Positions 24,087 through 32,913 of a stretch of DNA of 64,000 bases are shown here, piece by piece. The translations under genes and the position numbers were made by a program. The first letter of the stretch is position 1; every line of letters begins with the position of its first letter. The stretch spans positions 2,606,971-2,670,970 of the forward strand of contig NZ_SODF01000002.1 of NCBI RefSeq assembly GCF_004365875.1, read 5' to 3'. The notes under the pieces are model-generated. The model did not search any database and was not told where the DNA came from. It worked only from the letters and a program-made list of their open reading frames with translations. This DNA is from Kribbella kalugense. Its GTDB lineage: Bacteria > Actinomycetota > Actinomycetes > Propionibacteriales > Kribbellaceae.

Positions 24087-24355
24087 GCTGCGGCGAGCCC
24101 CACGACGTCGACTGCGGAGAGATCCTGCAACGGGTCTACGTCTTCATCGACAACGAGCTGGAAGACGCCAGCTCGGACGAGATCCGGCAGCACCTCGAAG
24201 AGTGCGCCCCCTGCCTGGACGAATACGACCTGGAACGTTGCGTCAAGAAACTGGTCCACCGCTCCTGCGGCTCTGACCACGCCCCCGACGCCCTCCGCCA
24301 GCGAATCCTCCTCCGCCTGACCCAAATCCAGGTAGAAATCACCACGACCGACTGA
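24083..24355 (+). CDS. rsrA: Zinc-binding redox anti-sigma factor RsrA
   Basis: A 90-residue ZAS-domain protein. HLEECAPC gives the H-x3-C-x2-C zinc motif, with further Cys residues at the N-terminus (MSCGEPHDVDCGEI) and in LERCVKKLVHRSCG. Oxidation of such thiols releases zinc and frees SigR. The GTG start overlaps the sigR stop (GTGA), with GGAGGAG just upstream. Confidence 0.92.
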   Translation: MSCGEPHDVDCGEILQRVYVFIDNELEDASSDEIRQHLEECAPCLDEYDLERCVKKLVHRSCGSDHAPDALRQRILLRLTQIQVEITTTD

Positions 24356-24367
24356 TTCGACTGCCGG

Positions 24368-26836
24368 TCAGATCGAGTAGGTCGAGATTCGGTAGTTGTA
24401 GATTTCGTCGCGGAGCAGTTTCTCGAGTAGTTCCCCGGCGTCCTGGTAAGCAACCTCGGACACATTCTTGAGCACCGACAACGCGGCGTTCAACTGCTCT
24501 ACGGCCGCGGCCCGATCGCCGTCGGCGGCATTGATTTTGGCGAGTTCGATGTGCAACCGCCCTTCCCGCTCGGGATCACGGGCGGCCCGGGCCAGCAGTA
24601 GGCCGGACTCGACGTGGCCGGCGGCTGCGCCGAGGTCGCCCTTGGCGGCATGTGCAATCGCGAGCAGATGGTGGCTCTCGGCCTGGAAGGTCGAGTCGCC
24701 GGACTGCTCTGTCACCTGCAGAGCGCGCCTCGCCATTCCGATCGCGTCGTCATAGCGCCGGACCTGGACGTGTGCGAAGGCTGCATTCAGGTAGCGCTTG
24801 AAGATCGCTCGGGTGTCGCCGGCCCGCTCGGCCAGCGCGATGCCCTCGGCGAGCGCTGCGTCGGCCGCCGCGAAATCTCCGATCCGGTCGTAGAGCCCAC
24901 CGACTGCCGTGAGCGAGACGCCCTCCAGCGTCGGGTCCTGGATCGTCCGACTGAGGGCAAGGGCCATCCGCCCGTACGCCAGCGCGTCGTCGATCTGCCC
25001 CTCCACGCCGAGCAGGTAGGCCAGCGACGACGCGCTGCGTGCCTGACCGAAGAGGTCGTCGATCTGGCTGAACATCTTCAGAGCGGTCTGGATGCGGACG
25101 ATCGCCGAAGCGGCAGCGCCGGTCTCCGCGTCCGGGATGGCGCCGTCGTGTTGGAGCCAGGCGGCAGTCGCCGGGCGACCGTGCCGTTGCGCGAGCTCGA
25201 TGGCGCCGGTGCTCATCTCACGCATGTCCTGCCAGCGACGTCGCGACTCGTGGTAACCGAACAACGCCAGGGCCAACTCCGCAAGGAGGACGCTGTCCGC
25301 AAGACCGGTCTGTCGCGCCTGCCGGAAGCGGTCCATCATGTTCCGCTGCTCTGCGTCCAGCCAGCGCAGGCTGGCTTCGCGGCTGCTGAAGGTCGGCAGC
25401 AGCCCGCTGCTGCCGACAGTGGCCAGCGGCAACCGTGGGCTGGTCGAATGCGTGAGCCGCTGGCAGATCCAGGCTGCCTCCGTGTAATACCGCAGAACCC
25501 GGGCCAGGGCTTCGTCACGCTCGAGCGGGCTCAGCGTTTGTTCGGCGACCTCTCGCCCGTACGCACGGATCAGATCGTGGAACCGGTAACGCGCCGGCGC
25601 AACGGACTCGAGCAGATTGAGGTCGGCGAGGCGCTCGACGATTGCATCGGCGCGACGGATCGGCACCTCGAGCAGTACGGCGGCAACGGCCGTCGTCAGG
25701 TCTGAACCGTCCGGGACGGTCAGCAACGGCAGGGCACCGGCCGCCTGCCGGTCGAGATCGCGGTCGCTGGTCTCGAGGAACTGGACGGAGCTGGCGATGC
25801 TGGCGCGTACGCCGGTCTCGTCGGAGCCGAGGCCGTCGAGGCGGCGCTCCTGGTCCTGCAACAGGTCGACGAAGTGCTGGATCGGCCACGTCGGCCGGGT
25901 CGCGAGTCGCCCGCCGACGAGCCGGATCGCCAGCGGCAGCCGGCCGGAGTAGGAAGCGAGGACCCGGGTGGCATCCGGCTCGGCGGCGACCCGGCTCGGC
26001 CCGATGACTCCGGCCAGCAGGTCGACGGACTCCGACTCCGACAGCGCGTCGAGGAGGATCTGACGAGCGCCGGGCAGGTTCGCCAACGAGCCACGGCTGG
26101 TGATGATCGCTCCAGATCCCGCGTGGCCGGGCAGCAACGGCACGACCTGGGCGACGTCGGCGGCGTTGTCGAGCAGCAGAAGTACTCGCCGGCCGGCGAG
26201 CTGGGATCGCAACAGGGCGGTGGCTTCGTCGACGTCGTCCGGGATCGACGCGATATCGGAGCCGAGCGAGCGCAGCAGGTGACGCTGCGCGTCCGTGGTG
26301 GACATCGGCGCGCCCGGTCCGTAGCCGCGGAGGTTGAGGTAGAGATGGCCGTTCGGGTAGCTGTCGGCAAGCATGTGCGCGACGTGGACGGCGAGTGTGG
26401 TCTTGCCGATGCCGCCCATTCCGGTGACGGTGACCAGGCCGACGGCCGACGCGCCGTCGCCGGTCGAATCCCGAAGTACAGAAAGGATTGCGTCGACCTG
26501 GGCGGCACGGCCGGTGAAGTCCGGAGCGGCGGGTGGTAGTTGCCACGGGGTCGGGACCTGGTCGGCAGCGGGCTCCTTCGGCGACGTCCGTGGCGTGCCG
26601 AGCTTGCCGCGGGCAACGGTGCGGAACTGGTCGGCTTCGGCAGCGGTGAGGGCAAGCGCTTGGGTGAGTGCGCGAACGGTGTCCGCGCGGGGGCGGCTGC
26701 GGGTGCCGCGTTCGAGGACGCTGATGGCTTGTTCGCTGAGGCCGGCCTTTTCGGCGAGGGCCGCTTGGGTGAAGCCGGCACGGGCGCGGAAGGTGCGCAA
26801 TAGCTCGCTCAGGCTCGGCGTGGACAGCTCAGCCAC
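24368..26836 (-). CDS. STAND regulator: XRE HTH, NB-ARC and TPR domains
   Basis: An 822-residue protein. The HTH is near residues 10-62 (FTQAALAEKAGLSEQAISVLERG). The P-loop GMGGIGKTTLAVHVAH lies near residue 140, LLLLDNAADVAQV is the Walker B region, and YRFHDLIRAYGRE is in the winged helix. TPR-like helices fill residues 480-820. The GTG at 26836 has GAGGAG eight bases upstream; a GTG at 26845 lies too close to that site. It shares its architecture with the protein at 5256-7532 but is a separate paralogue. Its 3' end meets the rsrA end tail-to-tail. The controlled gene is unknown. Confidence 0.85.
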   Translation of the reverse strand: MAELSTPSLSELLRTFRARAGFTQAALAEKAGLSEQAISVLERGTRSRPRADTVRALTQALALTAAEADQFRTVARGKLGTPRTSPKEPAADQVPTPWQLPPAAPDFTGRAAQVDAILSVLRDSTGDGASAVGLVTVTGMGGIGKTTLAVHVAHMLADSYPNGHLYLNLRGYGPGAPMSTTDAQRHLLRSLGSDIASIPDDVDEATALLRSQLAGRRVLLLLDNAADVAQVVPLLPGHAGSGAIITSRGSLANLPGARQILLDALSESESVDLLAGVIGPSRVAAEPDATRVLASYSGRLPLAIRLVGGRLATRPTWPIQHFVDLLQDQERRLDGLGSDETGVRASIASSVQFLETSDRDLDRQAAGALPLLTVPDGSDLTTAVAAVLLEVPIRRADAIVERLADLNLLESVAPARYRFHDLIRAYGREVAEQTLSPLERDEALARVLRYYTEAAWICQRLTHSTSPRLPLATVGSSGLLPTFSSREASLRWLDAEQRNMMDRFRQARQTGLADSVLLAELALALFGYHESRRRWQDMREMSTGAIELAQRHGRPATAAWLQHDGAIPDAETGAAASAIVRIQTALKMFSQIDDLFGQARSASSLAYLLGVEGQIDDALAYGRMALALSRTIQDPTLEGVSLTAVGGLYDRIGDFAAADAALAEGIALAERAGDTRAIFKRYLNAAFAHVQVRRYDDAIGMARRALQVTEQSGDSTFQAESHHLLAIAHAAKGDLGAAAGHVESGLLLARAARDPEREGRLHIELAKINAADGDRAAAVEQLNAALSVLKNVSEVAYQDAGELLEKLLRDEIYNYRISTYSI

Positions 26837-26845
26837 CTCGCTCAC

Positions 26846-27116
26846 TCCTCGGATCCGGGTTGGATACGGTCAGTACCGGAAACCTCCGGGGCCAACTCTA
26901 GGGGGATCCGGCAACTGACGGCCGGTGTTATCCACAGCCACCTCGAACCGGAGCCGGGAGTGCGGGTGTTGAACAGTGCCGGAGATCCGGTTCGGACCGG
27001 TCAGTGAATGCCCAACGATCGTTTGAAAGATAGCATTCGGTATGTGAACGGGGACTCTCCGAATACAGAACCTCTGGTTTAGCTGGTCTGCTGTAAACCT
27101 GTGACCAAATCGCAAA
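26846..27116. other. Intergenic region upstream of the STAND gene
   Basis: No gene is seen on either strand. It contains the promoter region of the STAND gene and a DnaA box-like TTATCCACA at 26928-26936, which perfectly matches the consensus but is alone. No other repeat or RNA structure stands out. Confidence 0.5.
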
Positions 27117-27138
27117 GACCCCGGATTTCTCCGAGGTC
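27117..27138 (-). terminator. Terminator of the bL37 gene
   Basis: A 9-bp stem (GACCTCGGA with its complement, one G-U pair) closed by a GAAA tetraloop is followed by TTTGCGATTT on the minus strand. It lies 25 bases after the bL37 stop. Confidence 0.75.
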
Positions 27139-27162
27139 CTCGCTGTCTGTAGCCGCCTGGGG

Positions 27163-27237
27163 TCAGGCGTTGGGGCGCTTGCCGTGGTTAGCGCCCTTCT
27201 TCTTGCGTGCACGGCGCTTCCGGCCGGTCTTACCCAT
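27163..27237 (-). CDS. Ribosomal protein bL37 (AURKAIP1/COX24-domain peptide)
   Basis: A 24-residue, very basic peptide starting MGKTGRKRRARKKKG and ending NHGKRPNA. The C-terminal NHGKRPNA is shared with the actinobacterial 50S protein bL37, first seen in mycobacterial ribosome structures. AAGGAGG lies seven bases before the ATG and a terminator follows. It is too short for usual gene finders. It has its own transcription unit between the STAND gene and the HD-GYP pair. Confidence 0.92.
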   Translation of the reverse strand: MGKTGRKRRARKKKGANHGKRPNA

Positions 27238-27395
27238 TTCTAAGCCTCCTTGAAACAACTGCAAAGAGTCACAGTCTCTCATACCACGCAGCCTTCGTCG
27301 CAGTCGGCGGCGGGTCACGGTTGGGCTTACAGTGTTTCGGCGCAGCCGTTATGAGCAAAATTCAGACGAGTCAGCGTTGTGCTGTCTGCCCCCCT

Positions 27396-27448
27396 ACGTC
27401 CTCCGATCCGGACGGCGTAAGACTGCGACCGCTGATCGGAGGTGACGT
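27396..27448 (+). promoter_or_regulatory. Inverted repeat masking a ribosome site
   Basis: CCTCCGATC (27400-27408) pairs with GATCGGAGG (27434-27442), and ACGT at 27396 pairs with ACGT at 27445 after a two-base bulge. The right arm is the strong ribosome site of the 9-codon ORF at 27449. The structure sits in the 5' leader of the HD-GYP pair. Confidence 0.5.
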
Positions 27449-27478
27449 ATGATGACCGGCGACGCTTGGGATTGGTGA
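27449..27478 (+). CDS. Putative leader peptide MMTGDAWDW
   Basis: A 9-codon ORF with a GGAGG ribosome site six bases upstream, ending TGA 23 bases before the HD-GYP start. It ends Trp-Asp-Trp. A weak hairpin (CCTTC/GAGGG, 27480-27496) after its stop covers the next ribosome site, so ribosomes on the leader could open or close it. This is a structural reading only; no homologue is recalled. Confidence 0.35.
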   Translation: MMTGDAWDW

Positions 27479-27501
27479 TCCTTCTGCCATGGAGGGCATG
27501 A

Positions 27502-28857
27502 ATGGCGTTGGGCCCTCGGACACGGATCTTGCCGCTTGCTGTTGCGGCCACCGCGGTGGCTGCTGCTGTCTCCTTGGTGCTGGCTATCGGCCAGACCGAA
27601 CAACCTTTTGTGGTGGCCGGCTTCTGCTTGCTCGCGCTCGTTGCCAGCGCGTTGCGATCGGTGCACACCGAGCGACCAGTAGAACTCGTCTCAGTTGTCC
27701 TTGCTGCCGTCTACGTCGTCGCGGGCCCTGCCGCGGCGGTCGTGGTCGCAGCCGTCGGGTCGTTGGCCCAAGCGCGGGCGCCGATCATCAAACGGGTTTT
27801 CAACAGTGCACAACGGATTGTGTCGGCGGCCGCTGCCGCAGTTGTCTACGCGGCGCTGAACGGCCCGGTCGGCGATGAGGTGTTCCACCGGGTTCCGGAC
27901 GCCATCATCGCGGTCACTGCCGCGACTTTCGCCTTGCTGTTGGTCAATGCGCTGCTACTGACGATGATCCTGGGGCTCGAGCGCGGCCGCCACGCGGTCG
28001 CCGAGTTCCTCCGTCACGTCGTCCGGACGACGGCCGTTCCCCTGCTCGGGTACGGCTTACTCGGTCTGTCGATGGCTGTGATCTGGCTGGGCGGCCTGAA
28101 CATCTTCGCGGCGTTCCTGATTCTTGGCCCGTTGGTGGTGGCCAGGTGGGCGCTGTCCCAGTACGCGGCCGAGCGCCGCGCGCAGTCCGCGACGCTCCGC
28201 GCGTTCATCCAGCTGATCGAGGTCAAGGACCTCTACACCCGCGGTCACTCCGAACGGGTCAGCGCCGGCGTCGGCCTGCTCGGCCGGCAGTTGGCGCTCA
28301 GCGAGGATCGGCAGAACGCATTGGAGCACGCCGGTCTGTTGCACGATGTCGGCAAGGTCGGTGTCCCGACCAGCATCATCCAGAAGCCCGGCCGGCTGGA
28401 CGATTCCGAGATGGACGCGATCAGGCTGCATCCGGCGCGCGGTGTCGAGTTGATCGGCAACATCCCGTTCCTGGAAGAAGTGAAGTCCGCGGTACTCCAT
28501 CACCACGAGAAGTACGACGGAACCGGCTACCCGGCCGGCCTCAGTGGTGTCAACATTCCGTACTTCGCCCGGATCATCGGGATCGTCGACGCGTTCGACT
28601 GTCTGACCTCGACGCGTTCCTACCGTCCCGCTCGCGGGGTGGAGGAGACGCTGGCGATCCTCGAACAGGACAAGCGCTCGCACTTCGATCCCGAACTCGT
28701 CGACGCCTTCGTCCAGGTGATTCGGGCCCAGGGCTGGCAAGCTGCCGAGGTCGTTCAGCCCGCGCCGGATGCCTCGGTCCAGTTCAGCATCGACCACGAC
28801 GACCTCAGCCTCGGCGAGGGTGGCGGCGCGTCCGGATCAGCAGCAGGTCCCGGATGA
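27502..28857 (+). CDS. Membrane-bound HD-GYP phosphodiesterase
   Basis: A 451-residue protein. Several hydrophobic segments fill residues 1-215, in an MASE-like membrane sensor region. The HD-GYP domain follows: HAGLLHDVGKVGVP holds the HD pair and HHHEKYDGTGYPAGLSG the GYP signature, with the intervening His residues present. It should hydrolyse c-di-GMP or a related cyclic dinucleotide. A Gly/Ala-rich tail of 20 residues ends it. It overlaps the next gene by four bases (ATGA). GGAGG precedes the ATG at six bases. Confidence 0.88.
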   Translation: MALGPRTRILPLAVAATAVAAAVSLVLAIGQTEQPFVVAGFCLLALVASALRSVHTERPVELVSVVLAAVYVVAGPAAAVVVAAVGSLAQARAPIIKRVFNSAQRIVSAAAAAVVYAALNGPVGDEVFHRVPDAIIAVTAATFALLLVNALLLTMILGLERGRHAVAEFLRHVVRTTAVPLLGYGLLGLSMAVIWLGGLNIFAAFLILGPLVVARWALSQYAAERRAQSATLRAFIQLIEVKDLYTRGHSERVSAGVGLLGRQLALSEDRQNALEHAGLLHDVGKVGVPTSIIQKPGRLDDSEMDAIRLHPARGVELIGNIPFLEEVKSAVLHHHEKYDGTGYPAGLSGVNIPYFARIIGIVDAFDCLTSTRSYRPARGVEETLAILEQDKRSHFDPELVDAFVQVIRAQGWQAAEVVQPAPDASVQFSIDHDDLSLGEGGGASGSAAGPG

Positions 28858-30134
28858 CGGGCCTTGCCGATACGGACCGGATCTCGACCCGCAACCTGGG
28901 CAGCGGAGTCGTCATTCTCGTCGCCGGTGCGGCCGTTGGGCTCGCGGCGTTCCTGATCACCGTTCGCCACGGCATCTCCGAGTGGTCGTTCGCGGTCACG
29001 TTCGGTGGGTTGATCGCGATCGGCGAGATGGTCCAGTTCAACGTGTACGGCAACCGGAACCGGGCACCGATCGCAACCAGCGCGGCGCTCGGCTACGCGA
29101 TGCTGCGCGGTCCGGCGCTGTCACCTCCGGACATCGCTCAGATCATCACCGTGGTCGGCGTCGCGACGATGATCGGGGTCGTTCCGCGTGCGGTCGCCGG
29201 ACTCCAGTGGGACGTCGTCGTCTCTGCCCGACGGGTGATGTCGGTCGCCTGTGCGGCCATCGTGTTCACTGCGGTCATTCCGGTCAGCGAGGGTTGGAAC
29301 GGCTCCTGGCGACAGTCGATGCCGATCATCCTCGCGATGCTTCTCGGGGTCCTCGCGGCCGGCGTCACGGATGCGTTGATCGGTGCGGGGCAGGCGACCG
29401 AGCGCTACAACAGGCCGTTCCCCGCCGCGCTCCGGGACGAGCTGGTGATCCTGGGCCAGATCGGCATGGCGATGGGGATCGGTGCTGTCCTGCTGGCCGC
29501 GGGGACCTCGCTCGTCGGGCTGTGGGCCCCGCCGCTGGTCGTGGTGCCGTTGTTGCTGACGCAGTTTGCGTTTCGGCGGTTTGCTTCGGCGCAGCGGACC
29601 TATCGGACCACGGTGCGGTCGATGGCTCGGAGTACGGAGATCGCTGGGTTCAGTAGTCCGGGGCAGAATGCGCGGACGGCTACGTTGGCGGTGGCTATTG
29701 GCAACGATCTGGGGCTGACGCCGGCCAGGATGGAAGCCCTGGAGTACGCCGCTTTGTTGTCGGGGGTCGGGCAGTTGGCGTTGGCGGATCCCAGTCCAGG
29801 TGGGGCATCGCTGCTCAGGACCCGGGAGGAGCGGCAGCGGGCCGCGGAGATCGGGGCTTCGGTGATCGAGCGGTCCGGGGTGCTGGACCACGTGGCCGAG
29901 ATCGTCAGGCACTCCAACGATCCGTACCGGCACGGGCGGGCGAACAACGCGAACATCCCGGTCGAGAGCGGGATCGTGAACGTTGCCTTGGCCTACGAGC
30001 AGCTGGTCGGCGAAGGGTCGGGGCAGTCGCCGGACAAGGCGATGGAGTCGATCGGGCTGGGCATCGGAGCGGAGTACGACCCGGTCGTGGTCGAGTCACT
30101 TCGCCGGATCGTCGGGCGCGGCTTCCGCTTCTGA
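28854..30134 (+). CDS. Membrane protein with degenerate HD-GYP domain
   Basis: A 426-residue paralogue of the upstream protein with a similar membrane region (about residues 15-250). In the cytosolic part ALEYAALLSGVGQLAL aligns with ALEHAGLLHDVGKVGV: His-Asp-x-Gly-Lys has become Ser-Gly-Val-Gly-Gln, and no GYP motif is present. It therefore cannot be catalytic in the usual way and may be a regulatory partner of the intact enzyme. It is translationally coupled to it and overlaps the convergent DUF5317 gene by 39 bases. Confidence 0.8.
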   Translation: MTGLADTDRISTRNLGSGVVILVAGAAVGLAAFLITVRHGISEWSFAVTFGGLIAIGEMVQFNVYGNRNRAPIATSAALGYAMLRGPALSPPDIAQIITVVGVATMIGVVPRAVAGLQWDVVVSARRVMSVACAAIVFTAVIPVSEGWNGSWRQSMPIILAMLLGVLAAGVTDALIGAGQATERYNRPFPAALRDELVILGQIGMAMGIGAVLLAAGTSLVGLWAPPLVVVPLLLTQFAFRRFASAQRTYRTTVRSMARSTEIAGFSSPGQNARTATLAVAIGNDLGLTPARMEALEYAALLSGVGQLALADPSPGGASLLRTREERQRAAEIGASVIERSGVLDHVAEIVRHSNDPYRHGRANNANIPVESGIVNVALAYEQLVGEGSGQSPDKAMESIGLGIGAEYDPVVVESLRRIVGRGFRF

Positions 30135-30749
30135 ATCGCTGATCTCCCGGCTGGCCTTTGGTGACAGCTGGAGCAGGGCAGGAGTGCCTGCGCACGGCTC
30201 CAGATCGGCCCACACGGGGGCGGCCTGCGCTGCCACGTGGCCAGACGCACCCATGCTGGTGAAGAGGAGCAGGCCGGCGCCTGCGGCGATCAGTAGGTCA
30301 CCTGGGCTGACAGCCTGACCGAGCCCGGGAAGGGCCACGGGTACGACGTCGCCCAGCCAATGCAGCCGGGTCGCGGAGTCGGAGAGCTCGTGCCGCGGAT
30401 CGGTCACCATCGCATTGCCGACACCCGCATGTGCCAAGGCGTTGAGCGACACCGGCATCGCGCCGTTCAATGCGACCACCAACGCGTTGCTGAAGAAACC
30501 CAGCGCCAGCAGGCCAACCCCGGGATGCCGGAGGTTCAGTCGCAAGAAGACGGCGATGCAGACCGCCGACCCGATCAGTCCGACCGGGTACGCCGTACCT
30601 CCGAAGAGCGACCCGAGCAGTTGCCCGATCGCCGCCGCGGCCAGCCAGTGCACGCCGCTCAAGGTGTTGCCGGCCAGCCGTCCGAACCGGCCGCCGGTCG
30701 CGAGCGCCGCCCCGGCAGCGAGCACCATGACGAGGAGGACCAGCAGCAC
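30096..30749 (-). CDS. DUF5317 membrane protein
   Basis: About 217 residues with four or more hydrophobic segments. The pattern VLLVLLVMVLAAG, then TGGRFGRLAG, is the usual start of DUF5317 proteins. FFSNALVVALNGAMPVSLNAL is the conserved central motif. The GTG at 30749 brings the first helix to the N-terminus as in relatives; a TTG at 30821 would add 24 residues but abuts the terminator of the upstream operon. No strong ribosome site is visible. Function unknown. Confidence 0.65.
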   Translation of the reverse strand: MLLVLLVMVLAAGAALATGGRFGRLAGNTLSGVHWLAAAAIGQLLGSLFGGTAYPVGLIGSAVCIAVFLRLNLRHPGVGLLALGFFSNALVVALNGAMPVSLNALAHAGVGNAMVTDPRHELSDSATRLHWLGDVVPVALPGLGQAVSPGDLLIAAGAGLLLFTSMGASGHVAAQAAPVWADLEPCAGTPALLQLSPKASREISDSEAEAAPDDPAK

Positions 30750-30823
30750 GTGTGCGATTCTGCCGAACCCGCGGCCCGAAACCGGGCAAGCTGACCCCGC
30801 AGCGTGTCGACTTAACCGCAAAA

Positions 30824-30862
30824 GGTGGCGACGGCCCTGGACCTCCCAGGACCGCCGCCACC
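30824..30862 (-). terminator. Strong intrinsic terminator of the symporter operon
   Basis: A 17-bp stem with two G-U pairs and a five-base loop, followed by TTTT on the minus strand, lies eight bases after the symporter stop. Confidence 0.85.
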
Positions 30863-30869
30863 ATTGAGC

Positions 30870-32525
30870 TCAGGACTTCGCGGTCGCCGCTCCGCCCTCG
30901 TCGAGGATCTCCGGCAGGTCCTGCACACCCGGGTCGCCCCGATCGGCGGTGTAGTCCGTCGGGTGCGTGGTGTCCTCCCCGTTCGGCACCTTCAGCGCCT
31001 GGAACACGAACGTCAGCACGATCACGACGATCAGGTTCAGCACGAACGCCGTCAACGCTATGTACGCCGGCGTATTGGTGAACGGGATGTTCGCCAGCGA
31101 CCCACCGAAGTGCTTCTTGGTCGCCGGGTTCACCACGTTGTACGCCGAGACCGTGCCGAACACCATCGCCACCGCCCAGCCGGCCAGCAACGCGTACCGG
31201 TGGAACCAGCGGGTGTACAGACCGACCACGATTGCCGGGAAGGTCTGCAGGATCCAGATCCCGCCCAGCAGCTGCAGGTTCAGCGCGATCGTCTTGTCCA
31301 TCGCGAGCACGAACACCAGCGCGCCGACCTTCACCAGCAGCGACGCGAGCTTGGAGACCTTGGCCTCCTCGGCCGGTGTCGCCGACGGCTTGATGAAGGC
31401 GCGGTAGATGTTGCGGGTGAACAGGTTGGCCGCCGCGATCGACATGATCGCCGCCGGCACGAGCGCGCCGACCGCGATCGCCGCGAACGCGATCCCGGCG
31501 AACCAGGACGGGAACTCCTGGTCGAACAGCCGCGGGATCGCCAGCTGCGGGTTGGCCAGTCCGTCCAGACCCTTCACGTTCACGTTGGCCTTGATCGCCA
31601 TGAACCCGAGCAGCGCGAGCAGCCCCAGCAGCAACGAGTACGCCGGGAGGATCGCCGCGTTACGCCGTACCACGTTGCGCGTCTTCGTCGACAGCACCGC
31701 GGTCACCGAGTGCGGGTACATGAACAACGCCATCGCGGAGCCCAGACCCAGCGTCCAGTAGGACACGTAGCCGGCGTTGCCCGGGATGAACGACCCGGTC
31801 GGCTTGCCGGTCACAGCGTTCGGCTTGGCCATCTTCTCCTTCGCCGCACCGAAGATCGAGTCCCATCCTCCGAGCACGTGCGGCAGGTAGAAGATCGCGA
31901 CCAGGATCACCACGTAGATCAAGAAGTCCTTGACGAACGCGATCATGGCCGGCGCCCGCAGGCCGGAGGAGTAGGTGTACGCCGCCAGCACCGCGAACGC
32001 GATCAGCAGCGGGAGGTCCTTGGCCAGCGTGTTGTTGCCGCCCAGACCCATCGTCTCGAAGACCGCCTGCATGCCGACCAACTGCAGCGCGATGTACGGC
32101 ATCAGAGCCAGGATGCCGGTCACGGCCACCGCCAGCGTGAGGATCTTGCTGCCGTACCGGCCGTTGACGAAGTCGGCCGGTGTCACGTAGCCGTGGCGAT
32201 GCGAGACCGACCACAGCCGGGCCATGAAGACGAACACGATCGGGTAGGCCACGATCGTGTACGGAACGGCGAAGAAGCCGCTGATCGCACCGGTCGCGTA
32301 CATCGCGGCGGGCACCGCGATGAAGGTGTACGCCGTGTAGAGGTCGCCACCCAGCAGGAACCAGGTGATGAACGTGCCGAAGTTTCGGCCGCCCAGACCC
32401 CACTCGTCGAGGTTGTCCAGGTGACCGGCACTTCGCCAGCGGGCCGCCATGAAGCCCATCACCGTGACGCCGCCGAAGATCACCACGACGATGATCAGCT
32501 GCACCCAGTCGACACTCGTGTTCAC
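30870..32525 (-). CDS. Sodium:solute symporter (SSS), MctC/monocarboxylate-like
   Basis: A 551-residue transporter with about 13 hydrophobic segments. GGRNFGTFITWFLLGGDLYTAYTF is the signature of the actinobacterial MctC-like SSS group, which takes up acetate, propionate or pyruvate. The acidic tail (residues 515-551) is cytosolic. The start overlaps the small DUF3311 gene by four bases, the typical pairing for this group. Confidence 0.85.
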   Translation of the reverse strand: MNTSVDWVQLIIVVVIFGGVTVMGFMAARWRSAGHLDNLDEWGLGGRNFGTFITWFLLGGDLYTAYTFIAVPAAMYATGAISGFFAVPYTIVAYPIVFVFMARLWSVSHRHGYVTPADFVNGRYGSKILTLAVAVTGILALMPYIALQLVGMQAVFETMGLGGNNTLAKDLPLLIAFAVLAAYTYSSGLRAPAMIAFVKDFLIYVVILVAIFYLPHVLGGWDSIFGAAKEKMAKPNAVTGKPTGSFIPGNAGYVSYWTLGLGSAMALFMYPHSVTAVLSTKTRNVVRRNAAILPAYSLLLGLLALLGFMAIKANVNVKGLDGLANPQLAIPRLFDQEFPSWFAGIAFAAIAVGALVPAAIMSIAAANLFTRNIYRAFIKPSATPAEEAKVSKLASLLVKVGALVFVLAMDKTIALNLQLLGGIWILQTFPAIVVGLYTRWFHRYALLAGWAVAMVFGTVSAYNVVNPATKKHFGGSLANIPFTNTPAYIALTAFVLNLIVVIVLTFVFQALKVPNGEDTTHPTDYTADRGDPGVQDLPEILDEGGAATAKS

Positions 32526-32833
32526 TGGTCGCCCTCCTTCGCCGAGCCGTCCGAGCCGTAGGGACCAGCCGGAGCATCGGAGGCCTCAGGGTCACCAAGT
32601 CCCTGGGCGGCCCGGCGTTTGCGCTCCTCGGAGCGGACCAGCCGATAGCTGATGCTGACCAGGATCGCGGACAGGAAGACCCACATCAGCTGGTACCAGT
32701 AGAAGAACGGAAAGCCCCACAGATGGGGGTCCGCCTTGGCGTACGTCGGCACCAGCAGCGGTAGGACGATCGCCACCACTACCAGCACACCGGAGATCCA
32801 GTACGCGGGTTTGACCGCGGACAATCGAGACAC
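32522..32833 (-). CDS. DUF3311 small membrane partner of the SSS symporter
   Basis: A 103-residue protein with two transmembrane segments (about 10-30 and 44-65). FPFFYWYQLMWVFLSAILVSISYRLV is the DUF3311 motif. The GTG at 32833 has GAGGAGG six bases upstream, so the longer in-frame version is rejected. DUF3311 genes precede MctC-like transporters in many actinobacteria, probably as an accessory subunit. Confidence 0.85.
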   Translation of the reverse strand: MSRLSAVKPAYWISGVLVVVAIVLPLLVPTYAKADPHLWGFPFFYWYQLMWVFLSAILVSISYRLVRSEERKRRAAQGLGDPEASDAPAGPYGSDGSAKEGDQ

Positions 32834-32913
32834 TGCAAACCTCCTCGGGACACAGGCGCAACGCAGCACGCTACCGTTCGATGACAGTACGTACTAGATC
32901 TTCAGGTTGGTGC

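Noticed and set aside
27300..27501. c-di-GMP riboswitch before the HD-GYP gene
   Set aside because: The conserved GEMM-I segments (CGCAAAGCC and the tetraloop-receptor pair) are not present.
30825..32561. 578-codon plus-strand frame opposite the SSS symporter
   Set aside because: His/Arg/Gln-rich shadow frame; the opposite strand encodes a complete transporter with a terminator.
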